Positions 29,201 to 38,900 of a DNA stretch of 64,000 nucleotides are shown one piece after another (the first letter of the stretch is position 1; every line of letters begins with the position of its first letter). The notes beneath the pieces are model-generated. The model was given only the letters and a program-made list of their open reading frames with translations. It was not told the DNA's origin and did no database searches. This stretch comes from Euleptes europaea (taxonomy: Eukaryota > Chordata > Lepidosauria > Squamata > Sphaerodactylidae): positions 74,577,879 through 74,641,878 of the forward strand of contig NC_079314.1 in assembly GCF_029931775.1 (NCBI RefSeq), given 5' to 3'. The position numbers and the translations under genes are program-made.

Positions 29201-32200
29201 CCATTCTGTACCTATATATTATGTCCATTTATTTTGCCAGTGACAATCTGACAAAGCATGTTTGCTTTTGACATGATGAGATATGATTTAAATGCATTTT
29301 CAGTAATGGTGTAGATTTTTCTTATAAGACAACTCTTACAGCACAATCGTCAAGGTAATTATGATAAATATATAGCGATTTAAGCCAGTTCATCCCAATT
29401 ATATCAAGAGGATAAATATCCAAATGGAAAATATTTTAGCAGTCATCCAATTTATTATAAAACAAATTTACTTCTAATTTTTTTAAAATTTCAAAGAGGC
29501 ATGTCAATAAATCCAGTTTCTACACTGTAATTAGGAAATTCATTAGACTACATGATTTCCAGTTAGATGCTAACAGAGAATGCACTAACAACAGGGAATA
29601 CTGCTTTGTATCCAAGTCAATCACAGTATGTTTTTGATTATGAACTGTGAATGTTTTACTAGTTGGAATGATTAACTGGAATATTTTACTAGTTATGACA
29701 CATTTAACAAAAGTGCATCTAAACCAGCTGTAAAGAATATATCTGCACTAATTACTACCTGTTTCTTTTGTTTTCTCTTTTGTGATTTTTTCTCTTGTAG
29801 ATAAATTTTCTTCTTGAGATTTCATCTAGAAAATAAAACCAAAATTATTATACAATCATTTTAAATATTTAATATACATAAACCTTAACAAGAAAGTTTT
29901 CCACGCTGTAAAGATTTCTTTTATTACAGTATAATGGTTTGGAGCCTGAGACCAGGTGTAACAATACTTTAAATACTCATCCAAGACATCATGTCAAACC
30001 TCCCTCGCCCCACCTCATTTAGGTTTCAGTCTCCCTGACTTCAATGCTACCAAACCAGTATCAGCCCTTATAATCAGATTAAATGTGCTCTCATGTACAA
30101 GATTTCTTTTTTCACAGTGGCAGAGCCCCTTCTCATTAACCTTTTCTTAGTACAGATTATGAACAACATTCCATCAAGTGATGCCTCTACTGCAAGGTAT
30201 CAAGCACACAATTTGGTGTTCTGGTGAAATAATTCTCCACTTTCTAGGACAGCCACTAGCAGTAAGACACTTGATTGTCACAAGTTTATTTATATAAACA
30301 TATGCATCCCACATTCTCCAAGTGCCCAATAACTAAATGTAAAATGGCACCACAGCCAGAACATAAATTAAAGATATAACATATATCTCAAAGCCATCTC
30401 AAGCAAAAACAACAAAATCAGATAAAATCAGTTAGAGGGGAAACGTATTAATTTTTTTAATTAAACAATCTTCATCATGATACTGTCCCGGACATTAGCA
30501 ATGACAAGGCAAACAATCCCTCCCCACTCTTTCTTATGGCCACATAATTTTGGCATATTTATTAAAAGCTTCAGAATGAGTTCTCTGTTCCACTGCATAG
30601 CCACTCATATATCCCTTTAAAGACAAAAGGTGACAAAAGTGTAATAAATACAGCGGCGACTGATTTGACAATCTTTTCTTTATATGTTGATTTGTCAACT
30701 TTTTATTTCTTTGGAAATCTTATGCTTCTCCTCAGACATACTGAGGAAACATCTTCTGGTAATTTGTTTTTGTTTAAATACATTTTGCTACTTCATTTGC
30801 GAGGCTATTGCCATGCTGCATATTGTTCATACTGATCTCATTGTGTAGCTATTTGTTGCTGCTTATTACCCATTGTCAGCTTGTTTGCAGCAGTTGTACC
30901 AGGCAGCCAATACAGTGCAAAAGAAGCCATCCTACAAGAGCAGAAATTCACTCTTTTTTGAGAGATAAAAGTACATTAGGAGCCATGGGTCTTCAATGTG
31001 GTGCTCATAGGTGCCCAGGCACCCACTGGCATCGAAATGTTTTTAGAAAATGGGGCTTTTGCTCAGCAGGGCTTCTGATTGCATTATGCAGATTCTTTAA
31101 AAGTTGCTTCAGCAGCTGCCACCACAGTATAAGGATCTTCACTACACAACTGGAAGTAAACCATATGGTCATTTTAAAAGGCATCCTGTTAAAACAGTTT
31201 CTGCAGGAAATGATGAAGAGTTACTGATAGAGTTATGCGTGCCCAATCTCTGATGTTTTGTGGCTGGCTCCGCCTCTTGTGGCAGCCATTTTGTGGTTGC
31301 ACCCACCACCCTGTGTCAGAATTCTAAAGGTTGACAGGGGTGGCCAGCCCATTCCTGAAGAGGGGGGTAGATCCACAGCAGCCGGGGAGCAGCCGTGCTG
31401 CCTCCTCAGAGGTTTCCCGGCCACCAAAAAGAAAATCAAACCAGTTAAAAAACTAAAAATAGGAAAAATCCCCCATTGCAATCAAAGGGGTTATGTCACC
31501 TTCCAGGAATTTCCTACCGGCATGGCTGCGCTGGTGGCAGGGACCAGCGCAGCTCCAGGGCATCGGAATGTTTGCCCCCGGGGCAGCGTAAGTGCCCATT
31601 ATCCTGAGTTAAATGGGCACTTACGCCACCGTAGGGTCATGCCAGCTCCTAAGGAACTTTGCCCCCCTTTAGCATTGCAGCCTGCTGACCCCTGTGCTAG
31701 TGAACACAGCTAGCAATATAATGAACAAACTATCAATACACAGGGAGAACCAACTCCAGTAAGAAAGCTTAATGGGGATGGTATCAAAACCTAAACACAC
31801 AATATTGCATAAACATTCTAGCCAGAATCTACATTTGTGAAACATTCTTTTAGTTTGATTGTGAGTAGCAAGAGTGGATTGGTAACTTGGAAGCAGAGAG
31901 TAGGAATCAATGGTCAGTTCTCACAATGGCGGGATGTGAGCAGTGGGGTGCCTCCCAATCTGTATTGGGACCGGTGCTTTTCAACCTGTTCATCAATGAC
32001 CTGGAGTTGGGGTTAAACAGTAAAGTAGCCAAGTTTGCAGATGACACCAAATTATTTAGGGTGGTTAAAACAAAATCAGACTGTGAAGAGCTCCAGAAGG
32101 ATCTCTACATACTGGAAAAATGGGCATTAAAATGGCAAATGAGATTCAATGTGAGCAAGTGTAAAGTGATGCATATTGGGGCAAAAAATCCCAACTTCAC

Positions 32201-35200
32201 ATATACACTGATGGGATCTGTGCTGGCAGTGACAGACCAAGAAAGGGATCTTGGGGTGGTAGTGGATAGCTCAATGAAGATGTCAACCCAGTGTGTGGCT
32301 GCTGTAAAAAAGGCAAATTCCATGCTGGCCATAATTAGACGAGGAATAGAGAATAAAACTGCTGATATCATACTGCCCTTGTACAAATCTGTGGTGAGAC
32401 CACACTTGGAATACTGTGTATTGTTCTGGTCACCACACCTAAAAAGGGATATTACAGAGCTTGAGAAGGTGCAGAAAAGAGCAACCAAAATGATTAGGGG
32501 ACTAGAGCAACTGTCCTATGGGGAGCGGTTAGGACGCTTAGGGCTGTTTAGCTTGGAAAGAAGGTGGCTGAGGGGAGACATGATAGAGGTCTATAAAATT
32601 ATGCATGGTTTGGAGAGAGTGGACAGGGAGACGTTTTCCTCCCTCTCCCATAATATTAGAACACGGGGTCATCTGCTAAAGCTGGAGGGTGAGAGATTCA
32701 AAACAGATAAAAGGAAGTATTTTTTCACACAACGCATAGTTAAATTGTGGAACTCCCTGCCCCAGGATGTGGTGATGGCGGCCAGCTTGGAGGGCTTTAA
32801 AAGGAGAGTGGACATGTTCATGGAGGAAACGGTATTCATGGCTATTAGTTGGAATGGATGCTGGTCATGCTGCATACCTGTTCTCTCTAGTACCAGAGGA
32901 GCATGCCTATTATTTTGGGTGCGATGGAACACGGGCAGGATGGTGCTGCTGCAGTCGTCTTGTTTATGGCTTCCTAGAGGCACCTGGTTTGCCACTGTGT
33001 GAGCAGACTGCTGGACTTGATGGCCCTGATCCAGCAGCGCCTTTCTTATGTTCTTATTAACTCCTTCAATATATACCAGATCTATAGGAGTTAAAAACTA
33101 GCAACCTTGTGCCTTCATCCACCCGATACAATGGGAGCTGTGAGCACCTCCAACTTGGGTCCTCCCTGCCCCACCTCCGTTCACTGATGAAGAAGAAAGG
33201 ATCCCTACAATACTTAATTTGCTACTTTGACTGCTGATATCTTCTCCATTAGTTTAGCTCTTCATTTAACAGTACACAACTGTAACTATGTTCTTTCTCA
33301 CCCTTTTTCATAACAGGCTGCAAAGTCAAGGAGAAATACTCTGAAGTCTAAATATTTGCCGTCCCAAGTTTGATCTAGAAAGCAGATAAACGAGACTATG
33401 TTGTATTACATGGTACAGCCCTTAGAGCCTTTAAATTTTGTAAAAGAAAAAACAGAATATGCCTTCTGATACTTAAGTTTTAAAAAACTTGTAGATTTTT
33501 AAGTGTATGAGTAAAAATTAAGATTTCTCCTTTAAACAAGCGCTGTCAAGTAATCTTATTATAATACATCGTGATAATATGGATATTACAGAATTCCTAT
33601 ACAGGTAAGCAAGCAGACAGTTTTCATTTTAACAGCAATATAATTAAAATGTACCTTTAAAAATTTGTATAAAGCAAACACCCCCACACCAATAGCATAC
33701 AAGGGCATGAGTGTTAAAGCAAAGTCTTTGCCATTCCCTCTAGTCCGCTCAATCTTCAGCTCCTTCTCCATTGAATTCCTCATTTGCTGGATGCTCTGAT
33801 ACGTTTTACTTTCAGAATTTCCTGAATTCACGTGGGACTGGATAATTCTCTCAGATCCACCTACAAAATAAATATGTTTAGCATTTAGAGCCAGTCTAGT
33901 CCAACAGATGAAGATGGAAGCTTTCATCTGAATTGCCTGCTCTTATCTCTGTTTAGACAGGGCTTTTATTTAAAGATCTATATCATTTCGCCTTCATTCA
34001 CTATGACTAACAATCAGCACATTTAAATGCAAGTCTACACAATAGCATTAAAGTTGTAACAAAAACAGCCACAAAATTAGATCAAATAAAAATCATGCAT
34101 GGGACAACTCAATCCAATTTATCTCAGCCTAGAAAAGATGTTCAAAGGAAGCCCGTCATGCACTGTTTTGTGAAGGCCAGTAATGGGGGCGGGGGGGGGG
34201 GCTTTCTAGACTTCTTAGGGAAAGCCCTCAAGCCCTGGGGCCATTGCAGAGAAAGCTTTAGATCAATATCCCCCTTCCAAAAAGAGAAAAACTATTCCAG
34301 TGTACAAAAAAAAGAGTGTACTTAGCCTGCAAAGCGGGGTATTTCATGGGAGTAAAAATGGATACATTCAGGTAGTCTTTAGGTAAAGTCTAAAAATAAG
34401 CTGATGATGGTGAAACCAACAAGGAGCTTCTCTGAAGTTTGCCTTTAAAATTACTCTATAACTCTTGTGTGTGCTGAGCTGTACAATCAGAAACACATAA
34501 TGGCATGCACACAGTCGTGTCACTCATCATCAAGTGTTATGGGCCATATTCATTCAGTGCCAGTGACATTATTCAATCACAATCACCCTGCTAGAATCCC
34601 ACTGAATTACACTATAAGAAACACATTGTAACAGCCACAGTATCTTGCAGTCCAAGTGCTGGGAAAACATCATTTTGCCCAAACTGAAGGACTTCCTCAA
34701 AAAAGACATTTAGATTCTGCGCATACAACCATTATTTGAGTTCAGCAAGCTCTTTCTCCCATCACAGTCTCACAGCCACACAAAAAATTAATGTGAAAAT
34801 TATTAGAGACTCACTTCAATTCTCTATCTTGAGAGCAGACCAGATGACAACTATAGGATATTTTCCTATGACTTAATGGACCACAATAGTTGCTCAAGAC
34901 GTACACCCTCTTGAATAACCTCTCCAAATGCATTAGCTTTTGAATGCAGAATTTACAGACACAGGCTTTACCTCAGCTTCACAACAAGTAAAATGGGAGT
35001 ATAAGTTGCCTACTTCAAAAGGCAGTTATCAAAAATATTATAAAGGTTATAAATCACCAGTACTAGATAATAGGAATTTTGTCTACCCACAGATGACATG
35101 TTGGTGTTCCTCATACTATGTTCATGATGATATTAACTCTTTTAGGATAGTCATAGGAATAACACAAAGATTAGTAGTGAAATACCTCTTACTAAAGAAG

Positions 35201-37773
35201 TGTTCACCACGTTCATGTACTGTACTGCAATCATTCCATAAATAAAGGCACTCAGCACAGACATTAACTGTAAATAGTAATTTTTGTACTATTAATACAA
35301 AACAATGGTCCACTACATCAGCATAACCGCGAAATTCTAAGGGGGCTAGTTGAGAAGTGTCCAGGGATGGCGTAGCTGGGCTGCCTACTGAGCGGCTTGC
35401 TGTCGACTGCAGTAAGCCAAAAATGCCTTTAGCAAGAAAACCCTGTGGAACTCTCCATTGAGTATTGTCGAAGGCTTTCACGGTCAGAGTTCATCGGTTC
35501 TTGTAGGTTATCCGGGCTGTGTGACTGTGGTCTTGGTATTTTCACTGTCCTTCAGTGTTACTCCTCTGAAGATGCCTGCCACAGCTGCTGGCGAAACATC
35601 AGGAAAGAAAATACCAAGACCACGGTCACACAGCCCGGATAACCTACAAGAACCGATCTCCATTGAGTTTTTGCAGGTGAAACTTGGCGCCTGCAAAAAG
35701 AGACATTTGTGGGCCGAAAGGGCTTGGGAAGCTGACTACAGTCCCCTTTTGATGTCGGTGCGACTGTGCTGGCGCTCGTGGCTCATAAGAACATAAGAAA
35801 AGCCATGCTGGATCAGGCCAAGGCCCATCAAGTCCAGCAGTCTGTTCACACAGTGGCCAGCCAGGTGCCTCTAGGAAGCCCACAAGACAACCGCAGCAGC
35901 ACCATCCTGCCTGTGTTCCACAGCACCTAATGTATTCAGCATGCTCCTCTGATCCTGGAGAGAATAGGTATGCATCATGACTAGTATCCATTTTTACTAG
36001 TAGCCATGAATACTCCTCTCCTCCATGAACATGTCCACTCCCCTCTTAAAGCTTTCCAAGTTGGCAGCCATCATCACATCCTGGGCCAGGGAGTTCCACA
36101 ATTTAACTATGCATTGCCGAATGGTTCGTACTGCCGCGTGGCTCCCGAGTCAGTGTAAGTGGCCCAGCGCCCGTGTTAATGCCAGTTTAGCCAGTGCAAG
36201 AGGCACTAACACTGGTGCTGGGGTCACGCCGGCTCCTAAAACGGTTCACACCACCACTCCCTGTGTTAGGATTGGGCTGTTAATCTAGAATCCACAGATC
36301 TTTGAACAGGTTCACAGTGCATGCAGATCTGAGTGTCCTCAGTCCTTCAGCAATGCCAATTCAAAGCATGTGGAGCACAGGAAGGGAACCAAGAGTTGTA
36401 TTAACAATGATGCAAGAAGCTACAGAAAACTGTGCAGAGGTTATAACAGCTTTATATGTTAAACTGCACATACCACAATCTGGATTCTGATAATCTGACC
36501 GGAATGAGTATTAAGTTTTTTTAAAAAACCTTGTGCATAAACTTAAGTATTCAGAACAGTAATCTAGTTTTTAAAAATATAGTGAAAGAATATGAAGTGC
36601 CTCATGCATCCCGTTTCCATTGCTCTCTGTAACATCTGAAAAGTTTTTGTTACTTTTCCTTTCACAATGCTCCTGATACAGGGACAGCTCATGTGTCCTT
36701 ATCAGGCTGTAAGATACACAGCGTCCACTTCATATACTATATAAAAAAGTGTGGGACACCTCTGTCCCTGTTTCCTTGATATTTGTCTGTCATATCTACA
36801 GCTTGAATAAGGTGACATTATAATATAAAAGGTGACAATATATTATAAAAAATTCTAAGTGACCTAAGAGATGTTCTGGTGGGTCCTAGAGTATTCTTTT
36901 CGGCCACACTGAAGAAGCGTCCAATCACTTTCTGCTAGTATCTGTTACCTAATCAGTCATAATTAATCAGCTCCAACAGAAAATGTTTTAATTTTTAATG
37001 TTTAATTCTCCTGATGGATGTTGGACAAATAACAGGTTAGTTTCCAAGGTCTTTCATGCTAGTTTTCCAATGGTGCAAGTTTTGGCACAAATGTCAAGAC
37101 TGTAGAAGTCTCATTTCGTCTACCTTTATTATCTACACATCACAAGTTTTACCTCCCAGTAATAAAAAGGAATCCCAATTCTTTATCTTTCTTTAGGCCC
37201 ATTCCACACTAGACTTCAAAACAAATGATCACTAAACCCTAAGGATCTGCCCCTCTTGAAGACAGAAAAGGCAAATTGCGGGGGACGGGACGTGAAATGC
37301 TACAACTCTCCTTCCCCCCCACCAGCAGAAGACAGCTATTCCTCAGGAACATCTCCCAAGTATGATGCCACCGTCAGACCAATTACTAGAATACTATAAG
37401 CAGTAAAGATGCAAGTCACCCAGAGTTGTCCCTCACAACTCAAGTTAAGCACCCATGCCTGCGCTTTGAAATACAATGTAAAAGAAAAAATGGGAGGGGG
37501 GGATACATAAGGTCCGGTTATTTGTAGCACAGGAACCTCTAAGCTCGCCAGTTGCTATCGGCCTCTCTAGCTCCCCAAATACAGGGACAGAGCGGAGGAA
37601 AAGAGGCAGTTTGTACCGTGGCGATGCCGATAAGGGTCGGGGCGGCCGGCGGAGGCCTTGGCAGGGCGCGCGGACCTGCCACCTCCTCCACCGAACATCC
37701 TGGGCATCACAATAAAAGCGCAAAGCACCAGCACGACGGAGATGAGCGCCTGCTGCCCCGAGGACAACACCAT
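26244..37773 (-). CDS. CCDC107/RIC3-like membrane and coiled-coil protein, complete (303 aa)
   Basis: Six coding exons on the minus strand: 37773-37617, 33860-33655, 29825-29759, 29163-29073, 27438-27329, 26524-26244. The total is 912 nt in one open phase with GT-AG junctions throughout. The start codon has a strong context (GTCGCCATGG). A hydrophobic segment at residues 8-26 (LISVVLVLCAFIVMP) is followed by a glycine-rich and basic linker. A second membrane segment, residues 99-120, contains LMPLYAIGVGVFALYKFL. A coiled coil at about 140-205 contains EQHLAQTEKMLNSLLTQLDP. The tail is acidic and rich in Cys and His (about 215-270) and ends in a basic RRRNRNE. The second membrane segment and coiled coil closely resemble human CCDC107 as I recall it (LAQTEQHLNNLMAQLDP). 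The first segment resembles RIC3, an ER chaperone for acetylcholine receptors. Function is therefore unknown, possibly ER membrane. It could be a CCDC107 paralogue or a distinct RIC3-superfamily member. Confidence 0.82.
26985..27182 (-). mobile_element. tRNA-derived SINE, old
   Basis: Minus strand: GAGCCAATTTGGTGTAGAAC, GACCCAGGTTCATATCCCC, GTGAGGATAAATGGAGGAAG. Lies between exons 5 and 6 of the CCDC107/RIC3-like gene. Confidence 0.65.
28326..28765. repeat. Unclassified ~430-bp interspersed repeat, copy 1
   Basis: Shares an ordered series of words with 51590-52003 and 53355-53795: ATATGCCTTT..., a TATATAATG-like centre, CCCAAAACTTTGGAACAAAG, and AACCTATGTGGAA. Copy 1 also carries a roughly 40-bp tandem duplication near its end (AATCCTGCTCCCAAAAGC twice). 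Confidence 0.55.
31343..31683. mobile_element. GC-rich MITE-like repeat, copy 3
   Basis: CAGCCCATTCCTGAAGAGGG start, GGAAAAATCCCCCATTGCAA inside, GGGTCATGCCAGCTCCTAAG near the end. Confidence 0.55.
31887..33060 (+). mobile_element. CR1 LINE 3' end with open reverse-transcriptase frame
   Basis: An uninterrupted 371-codon frame includes GPVLFNLFINDLE, the RT catalytic FADDTKLF, LYKSVVRPHLEYC and [17 protein letters not shown], all typical of CR1 ORF2. The 3' UTR ends in the CR1 signature TTTCTTATGTTCTTATTA. The 5' part (endonuclease, ORF1) is missing, as usual for CR1. In the first intron of the CCDC107/RIC3-like gene region, antisense to it. Confidence 0.9.
35464..35656 (+). mobile_element. 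Penelope-like element fragment with hammerhead-like motif and long hairpin
   Basis: The fragment is flanked by a perfect 12-bp duplication (TCTCCATTGAGT at 35452-35463 and 35657-35668). Arms of 49 bp at 35495-35543 and 35607-35655 are inverted repeats with one mismatch seen. The loop holds CTGAAGA (35566-35572), a GCC/GGC stem, then GAAAC (35593-35597), with TCCT (35562-35565) pairing AGGA (35601-35604). This is the order of a hammerhead ribozyme core, and hammerheads are known in Penelope-like retroelements. Assignment to Penelope is from the motif and the type of duplication; no GIY-YIG or reverse transcriptase is present. Confidence 0.6.
35566..35604 (+). ncRNA. Hammerhead ribozyme-like core
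   Basis: The conserved CUGANGA box, a short stem II, GAAAC, a NUH-type triplet ATC (35598-35600) and a four-base stem I closed by TCCT/AGGA are in the canonical order. Stem III would be minimal or absent, as in the small hammerheads of Penelope-like elements, which may act as dimers. Activity is unknown, and the stem III side is weak. Confidence 0.45.
35785..36136 (-). mobile_element. CR1 LINE 3' end, 5'-truncated
   Basis: Reads ATAAGAACATAAGAAAAGCC and GGATCAGGCCAAGGCCC, the reverse of the CR1 3' end at 33060. An 8-bp duplication CGTGGCTC flanks it (35777-35784, 36137-36144). Confidence 0.8.
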
Positions 37774-38060
37774 GGCGACGAGCGGAAGGAGGCTGCCGGC
37801 GCGACCTCCGCGGCAAGGAACAGGCCTCGCACCACCCCAGGAGCAGCGCCGGGCTCGCTCCTTTCAGAGCGCCGCACATTGCCCGCCGCAGCCTCCCGCG
37901 AGAAAGGGGAAAGAGCAGCCGGAAGAGCGGAGGACAGAGCGACCCCCAGCTCCTCTTCCTCCTGCCAGTCTCGTTGGCGCCCCCTTGCGGGCTTCTGGGC
38001 CGCTGGGAGGGCCGGCTTAAAATGGAAGCGGCTCGGGGAAGCGGCCGGGAAATCCTCCTG
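37600..38060. promoter_or_regulatory. CpG island over exon 1 of the CCDC107/RIC3-like gene
   Basis: CpG-dense sequence surrounds the start codon at 37773 (minus strand) and continues about 280 bases upstream of it. It faces the GLIPR1L2-like gene A promoter at 38.6-38.9 kb, giving a head-to-head arrangement. Confidence 0.6.
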
Positions 38061-38391
38061 GGCAGATGTAATAGAGAGTCAGACCTTTATCCCCCAGGAG
38101 CATGAGCCCAGAACAATAGCCCTGCTCAAGCCTTTCTAACCACGGGTACCTGGCAACTCGGACTACTGTCCCGCCGCACCACCACCACGGATCCCTATGC
38201 TTGAGAAGGCCTATTATACGGAATGCCGGTGCAGGGTTGCCCTGGGAGGCGGAACTCCCAGCCGATTGTTCCCGGCCCCGCTGTGGCTGGGAGAGGGCGG
38301 TTCTGGTGTCTTTCAAACGAGGCTGGTGTATTTCTACGTGCTGCAGTTCCGGCCATCATTAGAGAGAACCCTAATGTCAGCATACTGAGGC

Positions 38392-38600
38392 GCAGGGTTG
38401 CCAACCTCCAGGTACTAGCTGGAGATCTCAGGCTATTACAACTGATCTCCAGCCGATAGAGATCAGCTCCCCCGGAGAAAATGGCCGCTTTGGCAATTGG
38501 ACTCTATGGCATTGAAGTCCTTCCCCTCCCCAAGCCCCGCCCTCTTTAGGCTCCGCCCCAAAAACCTCCCGCCGGTGGCGAAGAGGGACCTGGCAACGGT
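38392..38600 (+). mobile_element. GGTTGCC-family MITE between the two divergent promoters
   Basis: 209 bp between direct repeats ACTGAGGC (38384-38391 and 38601-38608), with ends CAGGGTTGCCA and TGGCAACGGT. It lies between the CCDC107/RIC3-like and GLIPR1L2-like A promoters. Confidence 0.8.
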
Positions 38601-38604
38601 ACTG

Positions 38605-38900
38605 AGGCAGGGTGGCGACCTAGAAAACGACGGGGAGGAGGGGGAGGTTACAGAAGGAACCGCCGGCGAGGGCGAGGCCTCCGCGCCCAATCAGAACCTG
38701 CGACGAGACGCAGGATTCCAGAAGGGGGCGGGGCTGGCTGTGGCTGCGGCCGTTGGAAAGTGGCGGTTGGCGCGCGAGGGAGACGGTTGGCGCGAGGGCC
38801 GAGCCGGGCGTGTCGTTGGCTGCCGCGATGAGGCGCTGGCTGCCCGCCGTGCTGGCCTTGCTCGCCCTCGGAGACCCCAGTAAGCAAGATGGTTTTCAAC
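38605..38900 (+). promoter_or_regulatory. CpG-rich promoter of GLIPR1L2-like gene A
   Basis: Dense CpG and a GC box (GGGGGCGGGG, 38724-38733) lie about 95 bases before the ATG at 38828. The repeated GGTTGGCGCG words nearby are notable. The matching region before gene B has the same layout with few CpGs. Confidence 0.55.

Larger units (their letters stand above)
29826..33654. other. Intron 2 of the CCDC107/RIC3-like gene
   Basis: Contains the GC-rich repeat at 31343 and the CR1 LINE at 31887. The rest is AT-rich DNA without a recognised feature. Confidence 0.6.
35333..36282. mobile_element. GC-rich MITE-like repeat, copy 4, split by two insertions
   Basis: Family sequence at about 35333-35463, 35657-35784 and 36137-36282 is interrupted by the Penelope-like fragment (12-bp duplication) and by a CR1 end (8-bp duplication). 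Family words: GGCACTAACACTGGTGCTGG, GGGTCACGCCGGCTCC. Confidence 0.5.
33861..37616. other. Intron 1 of the CCDC107/RIC3-like gene
   Basis: Holds the nested repeat block 35333-36282 and a G-run at about 34187-34201. Otherwise unique-looking DNA, nothing further recognised. Confidence 0.6.

Noticed and set aside
37552-38139. 195-codon frame opposite the CCDC107/RIC3-like exon 1
   Set aside because: GC-rich antisense frame in a CpG island; composition only, with low-complexity Ala/Arg/Pro.
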